Source: Halobellus limi
GTDB lineage: Archaea; Halobacteriota; Halobacteria; Halobacteriales; Haloferacaceae
Assembly: GCF_004799685.1 (NCBI RefSeq)
Contig: NZ_CP031311.1
Coordinates: 1,488,001-1,552,000, forward strand
Direction of reading: 5' to 3'
Length of the DNA stretch: 64,000 nucleotides
The notes under the pieces are model-generated. The model saw nothing but the letters and a program-made list of their open reading frames with translations. It did no database searches and was not told the DNA's origin. Positions 24,951 through 34,342 of the stretch are shown here, piece by piece. Within the stretch, counting starts at the first letter, position 1. Each line of letters begins with the position of its first letter. A program made the translations under genes and the position numbers.

Positions 24951-27452
24951 TCACGGCGCGTGGTCGGCGCCATCCACCAGGAACCGCTCGACTGTCCGGT
25001 CGATCTCGTGTTGCACGGCGGCCAACTCGGGGATCGTCTTTTTGTTGTACGCCCGCTTCGAGCAATCGACGTGGTCGGGAACGATCGAGTGGGCCTGCCG
25101 TGACAGCGCAGCGAGTCGCTGCTGTCGAGGCCCCGACGACCACTCGGGCAACGCGAGTTGCTCGACCGTCGACTTCGAGAGGCTCGATTTGCCGCCGGAA
25201 GAGATGTCCCGGAGACACCGCTGGTACGGCGCGGAGTTGAGGAGCGCACAGAGATAGTGGGCCTCCCGCTCCTCGTCGGTGGCGACGAACATACAGTGAT
25301 CGCCCGGGACGACGGGCTTCTCGCCGACGACCGGATCGGAGACCGTCGAGACGACGGCGAAGTGCGGTTTGAACCCGAGGCGACACCAGACGATCTTGTA
25401 CTCCGACCACGTATAGGGACCGACGCCGAACAGCGAGTAGAACGGTCCGTCGTCGAACCACGAGGACCCGCGGTCGCGGAGTCGGTCGCGGTGGGCGTCC
25501 AGATACGCGAACGTCGCCGGCGTCTCCGTCCGAAGTTCGTCTTCGTTGTCCTCGTTGACCCGTCGCTGCGGGACGAGTTGGAGGTCGTGACCGAAGAGAC
25601 CGTATTTCACGATGTGTTTCGACTTCAGGTAGGGGTAGACGTGGTCGGGTTCGAGCCCGTGGCGTTCGATCGTCTCTCGGTCGACGGCGTAGACCGCCTT
25701 GGCGTCGTCTTTCACGCCGTGTCGGATCCGATAGGTGCACGTGCCGACCGCCGCTCGCTCCGCGTCGGCACGGAGCCACGGCGACGACGGGACGTCCGGT
25801 TCAGCCGGGACGAGGCGCGTCCGGGTGCGATCGAACGCGGATCGCATCGTCGACAGCGACTCGAAGGACCCGCCACGACGTCGCGAGGCCGTGGCGTCGG
25901 GCGCCGCTTCGGACTCTTCGGAGGCGGTGTGCCACCGCGTCGTCGGGACACCGTTCGGGTCCTCGTTCGCCCCGATCCGGAGCGCGAACAGTGCGGTTCC
26001 CGCATCGACGTCGGAGAAGGGGCGCAACGAGTCGAAGTCGTGGACGCGGTCGTAGACGATCGACCGATCGCCGAGGTCCGCTCGTCGGAGGCGCTCTCCC
26101 GCGGGGCCGGTGAGGAGGTCGCGTTTCAGGATCACCGACGCTCGGCCGCCGTCGCGAAGCAGGTGGTGGACGCATCGCAGCGCGTACGGGACCGAGAGGT
26201 CGTCGTTCGCGTACCCGAGTCGAGCGTCGAGACCGCGGCGGTCGAACAGTTCGGGTGCGGTCTCGGTTCTCTCCGGATCCGGTTCGGTCCCGTCTTCTTC
26301 CGGGTCCGGTCCGGTCTCCTCTCCCGTCTCGGTCCGCCAGCGGTCCTTCGCCGCCTCCGACAGCGAATCCCACGTCAACCACGGCGGATTTAGCAATAAC
26401 GCGTCGGCCCGCGTCCCGCCGAGTGGAGGATCCGCTACCGTCGCTTCCGACGCGTCGCCGAGAACGATGCGGGGCGTAAACGTCGGCGGAGCGTCTGCCG
26501 ACGCTGTCGCGTCGCCAACCGCTTCGAGCAGCGGTCGGACGGCGAGCACGAGCGCGAGCCGCGAGGCCCGAACGGCGTTCGGCGCGACGTCGAACCCGCG
26601 GACCGAATCGAAGACGGTCCGGACCCGTTCAGCGGCCGGAGCGTCTCGGTGGATCCCCGCGAGGCGCGTCGCAGCGGCCGCGAGGAGGGCCCCCGCCCCG
26701 CAGCCGGGATCGACCACGGTCGGGGGTCTACCCGGGCGACTGGAGTCCGATCCGCCGGTCCCGGCGGCTCCCTCGTCTCCGCCGAAGTCGTCGAAAACCT
26801 CCTCGGCGGCGAGTTCTGCGAGTCCGCCGGGCGTGTCGTAGCGGCCGAAGGCGCGGCGGGCGACCGGCGAGACGCACTCTCGGTGGAGGGCGCCGACGTC
26901 GTACGGCCTCGCCGCGTCGAGGAACTCGCTTGCCGCAGAGCGGAACGAGGCGAACGCGTCCGGGGGTAGCCGGGCGGTGACTCGCTCGTGGACGGTCGCG
27001 AAGCGCGCCTCGAAGGAGACCCCAGCATCGTCCGCGAGCGGTCTGGAGACGGTACAGCCGAGCCGACTTTCGAGTGTGTTGAGCAGTTCGGTGAGCAGGA
27101 AATCGAACGTCAGCGTCTCGACGAACAGCGCCTCGTCGACGCCGACTCGCGGCGACTCGGTGCCGCTCGCGTGAGAGTTTTCTGGACGTCCGACGTCTGT
27201 CCCTTCTGGGCGTCGGACACCTGTCCCTTCTGGATGTCCGACGTCTATCCCCTCGTCGGCGAGGTGAGAGAACACATCGCCGTGCCTCTCTCTCACGTAC
27301 TCCCGCCAGGCGACGAACTCCGGTCGGATCCCCGGATCGCCCAACGAGGCTTCGAGCGTCGACCGGTACCCGCAGAGCAGATCGGTATCGAGAACCCTCG
27401 AACAGCGTTCGGCGACGGAATCCACGTCGGCAGATCGGTCTCGACCGGACAT
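24951..27452 (-). CDS. Eco57I-like adenine-specific DNA methyltransferase
   Basis: 833 aa. SAM-binding motif I VVDPGCGAGALL near residue 246 and catalytic motif IV NPPW near 352 mark an N6-adenine methylase; the C-terminal third (KYGLFGHDLQLVPQR ... SALLNSAPYQRCL-type segment) is like target-recognition parts of Eco57I/type IIG-like proteins. No nuclease motif seen. Near residues 70-90 there is a run of related decapeptides (GHPEGTGVRRPEGTDVGRPE), coded by a 30-bp minisatellite at about 27165-27255. It starts 8 bp after the helicase gene and forms an operon with it. Confidence 0.8.
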   Translation of the reverse strand: MSGRDRSADVDSVAERCSRVLDTDLLCGYRSTLEASLGDPGIRPEFVAWREYVRERHGDVFSHLADEGIDVGHPEGTGVRRPEGTDVGRPENSHASGTESPRVGVDEALFVETLTFDFLLTELLNTLESRLGCTVSRPLADDAGVSFEARFATVHERVTARLPPDAFASFRSAASEFLDAARPYDVGALHRECVSPVARRAFGRYDTPGGLAELAAEEVFDDFGGDEGAAGTGGSDSSRPGRPPTVVDPGCGAGALLAAAATRLAGIHRDAPAAERVRTVFDSVRGFDVAPNAVRASRLALVLAVRPLLEAVGDATASADAPPTFTPRIVLGDASEATVADPPLGGTRADALLLNPPWLTWDSLSEAAKDRWRTETGEETGPDPEEDGTEPDPERTETAPELFDRRGLDARLGYANDDLSVPYALRCVHHLLRDGGRASVILKRDLLTGPAGERLRRADLGDRSIVYDRVHDFDSLRPFSDVDAGTALFALRIGANEDPNGVPTTRWHTASEESEAAPDATASRRRGGSFESLSTMRSAFDRTRTRLVPAEPDVPSSPWLRADAERAAVGTCTYRIRHGVKDDAKAVYAVDRETIERHGLEPDHVYPYLKSKHIVKYGLFGHDLQLVPQRRVNEDNEDELRTETPATFAYLDAHRDRLRDRGSSWFDDGPFYSLFGVGPYTWSEYKIVWCRLGFKPHFAVVSTVSDPVVGEKPVVPGDHCMFVATDEEREAHYLCALLNSAPYQRCLRDISSGGKSSLSKSTVEQLALPEWSSGPRQQRLAALSRQAHSIVPDHVDCSKRAYNKKTIPELAAVQHEIDRTVERFLVDGADHAP

Positions 27453-27460
27453 CGTACAGG

Positions 27461-29566
27461 TCAGCCTCCGGTCTCTGGGTCGCCGTCTCGGTTTTCCGCG
27501 TCTGGGTCGCCGTCTCGGTTCTCCGCGTCTGGGTCGCCATCCCGGTTCTCCGTCTCTCGGGCGCCGTCTCGGTTTTCCGCGTCCGGATCGTCATCTCGGT
27601 CCTCGCCATCTCCCGTCTGAGTGCGGTCGGATTCCGTCACCCGAACGCCTTTTTCCGCGAGGTGACGCATCCGCCGCTGTGCGAAATCTTCCTCGGAGGT
27701 GCCGCGAGTGGCGAGCACGTACACCCGGGACCCGCCGGCCGGGCGCATCGTCCGTCCGGCGCGCTGTGCGCCCTGTCGGCGCGATCCCCCGAGTCCGGAC
27801 GCGACGATCGCGACTTCGGCGTTCGGGAGGTCGATCCCCTCGTCGCCGACGCGGGATATCACGAGCGTGTCGAGGTCGCCGTCGCGGAACGAGTCGAACA
27901 CGCGTTCGCGGCGATGGTGCGGCATCTCGCCGCTGACGAACGGTACGTCGAGCGCCTCCGCGATCGCCTCGCCCTGGTCGAGCCAGTCGACGAAGACGAG
28001 CGCTTTCGAGTCGGGGTGTGCGTCGAGCAACCGGCGGGCCGCTTCGATCTTCTGTGGGTTCTCCGCCGCGATCCGGTGTCTGTCTCGCCCCTCCGCGCTC
28101 GCCCACTCGTTGCGTGCGAGGTCGTCGGCCCACGGCAGATACCTGATCTGAACCTCCGGTTCCTGGACGTACCCGGCGTCGAAGAGCTTCGACCAGTCGG
28201 TGCCGATCGGCGGCCCGATCAGCGTGAATATCTCCTTCTCCTTGTCGTCCTCCCGCACGGGCGTCGCCGAGAGTCCGAGGCGGTGCTTCGTCTGGAGGTC
28301 CGCGCTCCGTCGGTAGATTTTCGAGGGGATGTGGTGGACCTCGTCGTAGACGACGAGCCCCCATCCGCGGGAGCCGAACAGGGAGCGGTGGCGGTCCATC
28401 CCGGCGGTCTGGTACGTCGCGATCGTCACCGGCCGGATCTCCTTCTGCCCGCCGTGATACTCGCCGATCTGATCCGGGTCGAGCGTCGTGTGCCGGAGGA
28501 GTTCCTCGCGCCACTGGGTGGCGAGTTCCCTAGAGGGGACCAACACGAGCGTCTCGCCGCCGACGGCCGCCAGTACGCCGATGGCCGTCACGGTCTTGCC
28601 CGCGCCCGAGGGGCCGACGAGGACGCCCGAGCGCTGGTCGAGGAACCGTTCGATCCAGTCTTCCTGATACTCGCGGAGGTCGACCGTCAGTTCGAGGTCG
28701 AGCGGGTCCCCGGTGTCGAGATCGCGGTCGTCGACGACCGGATAGCCCGCCTCGTAGAGGGTCCGCTTGATCTCCGCTTCCGCGCCGTCGCGGACCCAGC
28801 TCTGAGTGTCCGATATCGGGGCCACCAACTGCTCCTCACCGAGTTTCTGGCGGCCCACGTTCCCCATCAGGCTCTCCGAGGCGCCTTCGAGGACGACGTA
28901 GCCGTCCTCGTGGGTGAACAGCCTGAATCGGTTCGCTCGTTTCCACTGCGACTCCACCCACGATTCGAGGTGCGGTGATCGCCGCGGGAGTACCGAGCGC
29001 ATCAGCGAGAGCAGGTCGGACACGTCGTCGAACGGGGCCTGCCAGACGTCCTCCTGTCTGATCTCGTAGATGTATCCGCGCGTGTTCGCCTCCCGATCCG
29101 CGGTAGTTCGCTGTCGCTTCCCGGTGGAATCGACCAGGTGGGCGAACTGCGAGAGCTGCGCGCGGGTGTACTGTGTGGGACGGTCGACGACGATCTCCCG
29201 ACGCTCGGGGAACAGCACGATCCGCTCCCGGTCGGCGAGTTCGCTCCACTCCGTCGGAAAGTAGACGATCGGGTCCGATTCGACGTTAACGCGCTCTACG
29301 GAGCCCGACTCCGAGAGGTCCTCGAGTGTCTCCGCAGCGGCCGACTGCGTGGTGTCGAGTCTCCGGGCCACTTCCGACGCCGTCACCACGGGCCGACCCT
29401 CCGCCTCCAGTACGTCGCGGAAGCTCTCGACGTCGACCGCCTCGCCGTCGGCTGTCTCGAGGCCGGGGCTCTCGGCGGCGACAGCCTCGGCCGCGCGGCC
29501 GGACGTCTCGTCCGGTTCGGACCGGTCGTCGGTATCTGATTCGGCGCTCCCCTCCTCGTCGGTCAT
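27461..29566 (-). CDS. XPB/Rad25-type DNA helicase
   Basis: 701 aa from ATG at 29566 (MTDEEGS). N-terminal winged-helix-like region, Walker A GPSGAGKT near 318, DEVHH box near 404, GLSATPVRED near 430, C-terminal helicase motifs with GDEGIDLPNAEVAI and QRAGRTMRP. Archaeal XPB homologues unwind DNA in repair, some with Bax1 nuclease, which is not here. The C-terminal 45 residues are tandem nonapeptides of the type ENRDGDPDA, from a 27-bp minisatellite (27470-27600). Family identity is clear. Confidence 0.88.
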   Translation of the reverse strand: MTDEEGSAESDTDDRSEPDETSGRAAEAVAAESPGLETADGEAVDVESFRDVLEAEGRPVVTASEVARRLDTTQSAAAETLEDLSESGSVERVNVESDPIVYFPTEWSELADRERIVLFPERREIVVDRPTQYTRAQLSQFAHLVDSTGKRQRTTADREANTRGYIYEIRQEDVWQAPFDDVSDLLSLMRSVLPRRSPHLESWVESQWKRANRFRLFTHEDGYVVLEGASESLMGNVGRQKLGEEQLVAPISDTQSWVRDGAEAEIKRTLYEAGYPVVDDRDLDTGDPLDLELTVDLREYQEDWIERFLDQRSGVLVGPSGAGKTVTAIGVLAAVGGETLVLVPSRELATQWREELLRHTTLDPDQIGEYHGGQKEIRPVTIATYQTAGMDRHRSLFGSRGWGLVVYDEVHHIPSKIYRRSADLQTKHRLGLSATPVREDDKEKEIFTLIGPPIGTDWSKLFDAGYVQEPEVQIRYLPWADDLARNEWASAEGRDRHRIAAENPQKIEAARRLLDAHPDSKALVFVDWLDQGEAIAEALDVPFVSGEMPHHRRERVFDSFRDGDLDTLVISRVGDEGIDLPNAEVAIVASGLGGSRRQGAQRAGRTMRPAGGSRVYVLATRGTSEEDFAQRRMRHLAEKGVRVTESDRTQTGDGEDRDDDPDAENRDGARETENRDGDPDAENRDGDPDAENRDGDPETGG

Positions 29567-29698
29567 TGTCCTTCGGGAGGGCCCCAATCGGGAAACGGCT
29601 TGCGACTCTCGCAGCGATCTCGCAGGTTCGACTGGTCATCATTCTAATGTGCAGACCCCGCCGACGAACGCGTCGAACGAGAGGACCGCGTGAACGGA

Positions 29699-29720
29699 CA
29701 CACCGGGTTTCCGGTGAAAC
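29699..29720 (+). repeat. ORB 1
   Basis: Contains caccgggtttccggtgaaac; forward copy, full match to the consensus seen in this origin. Confidence 0.85.
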
Positions 29721-29778
29721 GTCGTCGTCGCGAGCGGTCGGCCTGCGCCGGTTCGGCGGGACTCGGGTTCGCGGTGGC

Positions 29779-29798
29779 ACACCACGTTTCCGGTGAAT
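29779..29798 (+). repeat. ORB 2 (degenerate)
   Basis: Contains accacgtttccggtgaa; forward copy, keeps the gtttccggtgaa core but differs in the G-rich half. Confidence 0.75.
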
Positions 29799-29881
29799 TC
29801 GACACCCTGGTGAATCGCCCCCGAAGGAGCTTGCAGAACGAGCATCAACCCGAAGTTCAAGCTGGGTACCGTCCTCGGGGG

Positions 29882-29902
29882 CACACCGGGTTTCCGGTGA
29901 AA
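29882..29902 (+). repeat. ORB 3
   Basis: Contains cacaccgggtttccggtgaa; forward copy, identical to ORB 1 over the core; last repeat before the AT-rich region. Confidence 0.85.
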
Positions 29903-30223
29903 TGCGCTGGTACTGACTCGTCCGATATAGAGCGACCCGAGATAGCATAACTGAATCGCGTGAAGATGGGCCCCAATTCTGTCCTTCGAAAAGCAACAAT
30001 TAAGTACTCAGTTTTCGTTACCTACCAGTGACTCCGTCGCACGCTAGTGAGAGAGGCTCGTCGAGCCTGTTCCGATCGAAATACGCCCGTCGTCCTCTCC
30101 CTCCATTTTATAGGCAGAGTCCGCTCGCCTCGTTCCTCATCGACGCATTCTGGATTACGGCTGTCCGCTGATCGGCGTCTTCAGCCCGAGAGACGCCCAC
30201 GAATCGGCCCAGGCCTGCGGGGA

Positions 30224-30245
30224 CCACACCGTGTTTCCGGTGAAC
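30224..30245 (+). repeat. ORB 4
   Basis: Contains cacaccgtgtttccggtgaa; forward copy on the orc1 side of the AT-rich region, one change from ORB 3. Confidence 0.82.
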
Positions 30246-30300
30246 ACGACCTCCGTTCGCGACCCCCGCTTCGAGTCCAACCCACCCCCTCCTTCCCCCG

Positions 30301-30321
30301 TTTCACCGGAAACCCGGTGTG
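30301..30321 (-). repeat. ORB 5 (inverted)
   Basis: tttcaccggaaacccggtgt, the reverse complement of ORB 3. Confidence 0.85.
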
Positions 30322-30415
30322 TGTCCGATGCCGAAATATACACCATTCTCCGAGGGAGGCGGACGCGGCACGAGCGACAAGTACCACCCCGTGAGTCGCG
30401 GGGAATAACAACGTA

Positions 30416-30436
30416 TTTCACCGGAAACCCGGTGTC
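30416..30436 (-). repeat. ORB 6 (inverted), at the orc1 promoter
   Basis: tttcaccggaaacccggtgt, ending 8 bp before the orc1 ATG, so Orc1 binding here could also control its own transcription. Confidence 0.85.
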
Positions 30437-30443
30437 CTGTAGT

Positions 30444-31646
30444 ATGCCGGACACCAGCGACGACCTCTTTACGCGAGAGGATCCCATCTTCTCCAACAAG
30501 GAGTTACTCGAGATCAATCACCTCCCGGGAGAGGGACGAATCGTCGGTCGCGACGACGAGATCTCGGACCTCGCGGCCGCGGTCAACCCCGCGATCTTCG
30601 GTCAGAGTCCCAGCAACGTCCTCATCTACGGGAAGACCGGGACCGGGAAGTCCCTCTGTGCGAAGTACGTCTCACAGCGTCTGGTCGACACGGCCGGCGA
30701 GGAGGACGTGAAGGCGACCTTCGCCTACGTCGACTGCGCGCAGGACACCACGGAAACCCAGGCCGTCCAGACGATCGCCGACGGCGTCAACGAATCGGGA
30801 GTCACCGGCATCAAGGTCCCCGACAAGGGGCTCAGCACCTCGACGTACTACAAGCGCCTGTGGCGGATCCTGGACGCACAGTACGACGTCGTCCTCATCC
30901 TCCTCGACGAGATCGACAAGCTCTCCGACGACGACATCCTGATGCAGCTCTCGCGGGCCGGCGAGGCGGGCAAGATCGAGCAGTGTAAACTCGGCGTCAT
31001 CGGCATCAGCAACAAGATCCAGTACAAGGATCGGATGGACGAACGGGTCAAATCCAGCCTGTGCGAACGGGAGTTCGTCTTCCCGCCGTACGACGCGAAC
31101 CAACTGCGAGAAATTATGGAGGCGCGCTCGGACGCCTTCCGCGACGGGGTCCTCGACGCCTCGACGATCCCGCGGGCGGCCGCCCTCGCCGCCCGGGAGC
31201 ACGGCGACGCCAGGAAAGCGATCGACATCCTCCGGTACGCCGGCGAGATCGCGCAGTCGACCGGCGCACAGACCGTCCGAGAGGAGTTCGTCACGCAGGC
31301 GCGCGAGCGAGCCGAAACCGATCGGTTCCGCGAACTCATCCGGGGATCGACGCCCCACTCGCGATACGTGCTCCAGGCGCTCGCGATCCTCTCGCTGTCG
31401 AGCGACCGCCAGGAGGGGTTCCGGACGAGTCGCGTCTACGAGGTCTACGAGAACATCTGCGACGGCCAGGGATCGGACACGCTCTCGCTGCGGCGCGTGC
31501 GCGACCTCCTCAAGGAGCACGCCTTCCTCGACATCATCGAACAGTCGAAACACAGCGGCGGGAGCGCCGAGGGCAGTTACACCAAACACCAGCTACTCGA
31601 AGACCCGCAGGTCGTCAAGGACGTACTGACCGAGGACGTTGCCTGA
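30444..31646 (+). CDS. orc1: Origin-binding initiator Orc1/Cdc6
   Basis: 400 aa from ATG at 30444, which is the first start after the last ORB repeat; an open frame upstream crosses the ORBs and is not coding. Walker A GKTGTGKS at 63-70, Walker B VLILLDEIDKL near 150, sensor 1 IGISN near 190, and a C-terminal winged helix that binds ORBs. Length is normal for the family. Being beside the ORB-rich region it is the cognate initiator of this origin. Confidence 0.95.
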   Translation: MPDTSDDLFTREDPIFSNKELLEINHLPGEGRIVGRDDEISDLAAAVNPAIFGQSPSNVLIYGKTGTGKSLCAKYVSQRLVDTAGEEDVKATFAYVDCAQDTTETQAVQTIADGVNESGVTGIKVPDKGLSTSTYYKRLWRILDAQYDVVLILLDEIDKLSDDDILMQLSRAGEAGKIEQCKLGVIGISNKIQYKDRMDERVKSSLCEREFVFPPYDANQLREIMEARSDAFRDGVLDASTIPRAAALAAREHGDARKAIDILRYAGEIAQSTGAQTVREEFVTQARERAETDRFRELIRGSTPHSRYVLQALAILSLSSDRQEGFRTSRVYEVYENICDGQGSDTLSLRRVRDLLKEHAFLDIIEQSKHSGGSAEGSYTKHQLLEDPQVVKDVLTEDVA

Positions 31647-31650
31647 TATC

Positions 31651-31722
31651 GATTACTCTCGTCTCGTACCGCCGAGGGCTCCCCCCGTTGACGACGCTCG
31701 GCAGTGAACAGTGAGAGTAATC
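31651..31722. repeat. Hairpin element, copy 1 (3' of orc1)
   Basis: gattactctc ... taccgccgag ... ctcggcagtga ... gagagtaatc. The outer arms (31651-31660 and 31713-31722) are perfectly complementary and the inner arms nearly so. It lies between the convergent ends of orc1 and the HAD gene; a related copy follows glpK. Probable bidirectional terminator or small dispersed repeat. Confidence 0.6.
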
Positions 31723-31787
31723 ATCACGATCCCATCCGACAACCCGGCGGTGATCGAAGTCCTTCTCTGATTCCGTTTCCGCTCCGG

Positions 31788-32603
31788 TTACGCTCTCTCC
31801 CCGAGCACCTCGTCGACGTCGGCGAGGGAGTCGAGGACAAAATCCGGTTCGACGTCGACCGCGTCGATGGTTTCGCGGTCTGTCACTCCCGAGAGCACCA
31901 GTACGGTCGTCATCCCGGCGCGTTCGCCCATCCGGATGTCCGTCTCGATCCTGTCGCCGACCATCAGACAGCGTTCGGGGTCGACACCGACCCGATCGAG
32001 CGCGGTCTCGATCATCCGGGGAGAGGGCTTCCCGAGCACCTCGTCCACCGTCTCTCCCGTCACGCCCTCGATCGCGCCGATCATCCCGGCCGCGTCCGGG
32101 ATCGCCCCGTCCTCGGTGGGACAGGTTCGGTCGGGATTCGTCGCCAGGAACGGCGCGCCGCCGTCGAGGGTTCGGAGCGCAACGTCCAGCGCCTCGTAAT
32201 CGAACTCCCGATCCATCGACGCCACGACCAGATCGGCCGGACGGTCGGTCGTCGTCTCGACGCCGGCCTCGTGGAACTCGTCGAGTAGCGGTGCTTCTCC
32301 GACGACGAACGCTTCCTCGTCGGGATAGGTCTCGCGAACGTACTGCGCCGTCACCCACCCGGAGTTGACGACGTCGTCGACGGTGGCCTCGACACCGAGT
32401 CCCCGGAGTTTCTCGCTGTAGTCCCGCCGACGGGCGATCGCCTTGTTCGTGAGAAACAGGACCGTTCCGACGCGCTCCCGAAGCGTCGCGATGCTGTCGT
32501 CGGCGCCGGCGATGAGCCGATCGCCCAGGTAGACGGTCCCGTCCAGATCGAGGATCGCCGCTTCGTAGGGACCGCCCGTCGGTTCCAGAGTGCCCCCGTT
32601 CAT
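31788..32603 (-). CDS. HAD-IIA (NagD-like) phosphatase
   Basis: 271 aa from ATG at 32603 (MNGGTLEPTG). Motif I ILDLDGTVYLG, motif II LFLTNKA, the C2-type cap in the middle, motif III Lys in LGKPSPRMIE, motif IV MVGDRIETDIRMG. This is the NagD/p-nitrophenylphosphatase subfamily that removes phosphate from small metabolites such as sugar phosphates or nucleotides. Substrate unknown. Monocistronic; the 269-bp upstream gap has an A+T-rich promoter region (about 32720-32757) and nothing else that I see. Confidence 0.85.
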   Translation of the reverse strand: MNGGTLEPTGGPYEAAILDLDGTVYLGDRLIAGADDSIATLRERVGTVLFLTNKAIARRRDYSEKLRGLGVEATVDDVVNSGWVTAQYVRETYPDEEAFVVGEAPLLDEFHEAGVETTTDRPADLVVASMDREFDYEALDVALRTLDGGAPFLATNPDRTCPTEDGAIPDAAGMIGAIEGVTGETVDEVLGKPSPRMIETALDRVGVDPERCLMVGDRIETDIRMGERAGMTTVLVLSGVTDRETIDAVDVEPDFVLDSLADVDEVLGERA

Positions 32604-32872
32604 CGGCGGTTCCGTCGCTTCCCGCACTGTGGCACCTGCGCTCTCCTGTCGGAATCGAGAACCGCCCGACGGTCCACACCTGAGCGATTCCCGGATAAAA
32701 TTACGGGCGCTATCCACTCCATCAATAAACAATTCCTACACGTTCCTAAATAAATCTTGTCGTGACAGCGTCCGTGACGCTCCGTCACTCGGGATCGACG
32801 GCTGGTTCCCTCGTGCGGTCGAGCGCTGACATCCGGTCTCCTACTTTTGACTGTCTCTCCTCCCGAGGCGGT

Positions 32873-34216
32873 TCACCGCTCCGCCTCCACGTACGGGTTC
32901 GGCGCGACGGTCGCGGTGATCTCCGTCTGCTCGTGCGACTCGACTTTCGGGTTTTCCGACTCGCCGCCGGGTTCGCCCCACACGAGCGTCACCTCGGTTC
33001 CGGGCTCGGCGTACTCCTCGTCGACGAGCGCCAGCGAGAGCACCGCACGCTCGTTGTACGTGTACCCGAAGTACTTCGAGAGCCCGACCGTCTCCTCGCC
33101 CTTCAGCACCTCGTCGTAGTGGAACACCGCCCAGTACGGCATCGAGAGGTCGAAGTACTTGTACGTCTCTCCCTCTCGCAGCAACGAGGCGAACAGTTCC
33201 AGAACGTCCTCGTCGTCCCAGACGAGCGTCACCTTCTTTCGCTGGGACTCCTCGGTCATCGCCCGCAACGCCTCCTTCCCGACGAAGTCGTGATCGAAGT
33301 CCACGAAGCGCTCGTAACCCAGTTCGATCGGGTTGAGGTAGTACTCCGAGACGTCGTCGGCGTCGAAGCTGCCGCCCAGGGTGCTGATCGCCTCGTAGCT
33401 GTCGGCGGGGAGCCACTCGCGGTACTCCGCCATCTCGTCGCCGTAGATGGCCGGCACCGGACGGGCGATCCACCCCTTCTCCTGACCCTGGGCCTTGTAG
33501 CTCTTCTCGCCCAGCTGCCGCAGCCCGTGGTCCTCGCCGGCCGCGACGAGGGCGTCGCGGACGGTCTCGTGTTCCTCCCACGGCCCCCAGATCTCGAACC
33601 CGACGTTCGAGGCCATCGAGTGCTTCAGCGCGTGGGCGTCGACGCCCGCGATGGTCACCTCGTCGAAGTCGAAGAACGGAATGTCGGGGATCTCCCCCTC
33701 GACGGCGTCGCGCATCACGTCGAGCGCGTTCGGGCCCTGGAGCTGATACCGAAAGGTCTTGTGCGGTTCGTCCTTGTCGTGATACCGCTCGTCGGCCTCC
33801 GACATCGCGTCGTACGCGCCTTTTTCGAGGTTGTACTCGACCCAGTTGGGGGCGATCGGCGTCCCCGTGAGCTTCAACTCCTCGTCGTCGAGGTAAAACA
33901 GGATGGCGTCGCCGATGAGGTACCCGTTCGGATTACACGCGACGAACTGCTTCGCCTGTCCGGGTTCGAACCCGCTGAAGTCGTTGACGCCGAGGTCGGC
34001 GAACACGTCGAGCGCCTCCGGACCCCTCACGTACAGATCCTTCTGGTGGTGTGAGAGGTCCGAGAGACTGCAGGTCTCCCGCCAACTTCGAACCTCCTCG
34101 ATCCAGTTCGTGTGCTCGGAGGGAACGGGATAGGGGTGTCGGCCCCGGTTCCGTCGGAGCAACTCCGGGGGGCTCCCGGCCGATTCGAGCGCGTCCTGGA
34201 GGCTTCGCTCGGACAT
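32873..34216 (-). CDS. LigM-like tetrahydrofolate-dependent O-demethylase (GcvT family)
   Basis: 447 aa. The whole length follows the vanillate/3-O-methylgallate demethylase LigM pattern as I remember it: DLSHHQKDLYVRGPEAL, EPGQAKQFVACNPNGYLIGD, RYQLQGPNALDVM, ALKHSMASNVGFEIWGP, YREWLPADSYEA, FDHDFVGKEALRAM, QRKKVTLVWDDEDV. Such enzymes move a methyl group from a methoxylated substrate to tetrahydrofolate. The substrate here is unknown; GcvT-type aminomethyl or DMSP-type activity cannot be excluded. A 16-bp palindrome and TATA-like sequence stand just upstream, and an ABC transporter operon follows behind it. Confidence 0.75.
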   Translation of the reverse strand: MSERSLQDALESAGSPPELLRRNRGRHPYPVPSEHTNWIEEVRSWRETCSLSDLSHHQKDLYVRGPEALDVFADLGVNDFSGFEPGQAKQFVACNPNGYLIGDAILFYLDDEELKLTGTPIAPNWVEYNLEKGAYDAMSEADERYHDKDEPHKTFRYQLQGPNALDVMRDAVEGEIPDIPFFDFDEVTIAGVDAHALKHSMASNVGFEIWGPWEEHETVRDALVAAGEDHGLRQLGEKSYKAQGQEKGWIARPVPAIYGDEMAEYREWLPADSYEAISTLGGSFDADDVSEYYLNPIELGYERFVDFDHDFVGKEALRAMTEESQRKKVTLVWDDEDVLELFASLLREGETYKYFDLSMPYWAVFHYDEVLKGEETVGLSKYFGYTYNERAVLSLALVDEEYAEPGTEVTLVWGEPGGESENPKVESHEQTEITATVAPNPYVEAER

Positions 34217-34250
34217 ACGGTCCCATCTCGGGTCACCGACTTAATAATTA

Positions 34251-34266
34251 CTACCGATATCGGTAG
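34251..34266. promoter_or_regulatory. Palindromic operator upstream of the LigM-like gene
   Basis: CTACCGATATCGGTAG, a perfect 16-bp palindrome directly upstream (minus strand) of a TATA-like taattattaag; the gene starts 34 bp downstream. The position over the BRE side suits a transcription factor. Similar to the palindrome upstream of the ABC operon at 38412-38429. Confidence 0.6.
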
Positions 34267-34342
34267 TGGGCGTAAATACGTGGGAACCAGCGCGTTCGAA
34301 CGCCCGGTTTCCGATTCGACTGCGGATCGACCGCTCCGGTCG

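Larger units (their letters stand above)
29640..30443. other. Chromosomal replication origin (oriC) beside orc1
   Basis: 800 bp without a gene, between the helicase and orc1. Six copies of an ORB-type repeat (core gtttccggtgaa) are placed as forward copies on the left, one forward and two inverted on the right. Between them, about 29930-30120, is the most A+T-rich stretch (agatagcataactgaat, aacaattaagtactcag), a likely duplex-unwinding element. Layout of inverted ORBs around an AT-rich core next to an orc1/cdc6 gene is that of haloarchaeal origins. Coordinates of the ends are approximate. Confidence 0.88.

Noticed and set aside
25158-26393. 411-aa frame antisense to the methyltransferase
   Set aside because: Antisense shadow; the minus-strand frame contains both methyltransferase motifs.
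27465-27600. Repeat array suggesting CRISPR at the helicase 3' end
   Set aside because: 27-bp units are contiguous and in frame with the helicase gene; there are no spacers.
29699-30436. CRISPR-like repeats
   Set aside because: The spaced identical repeats near 29.7-30.4 kb have irregular spacing and mixed orientation and match ORB sites beside orc1, not a CRISPR array.
32762-34054. 430-aa frame antisense to the LigM-like gene
   Set aside because: Shadow rich in Arg/Val/Leu; the minus strand carries the full-length family pattern.
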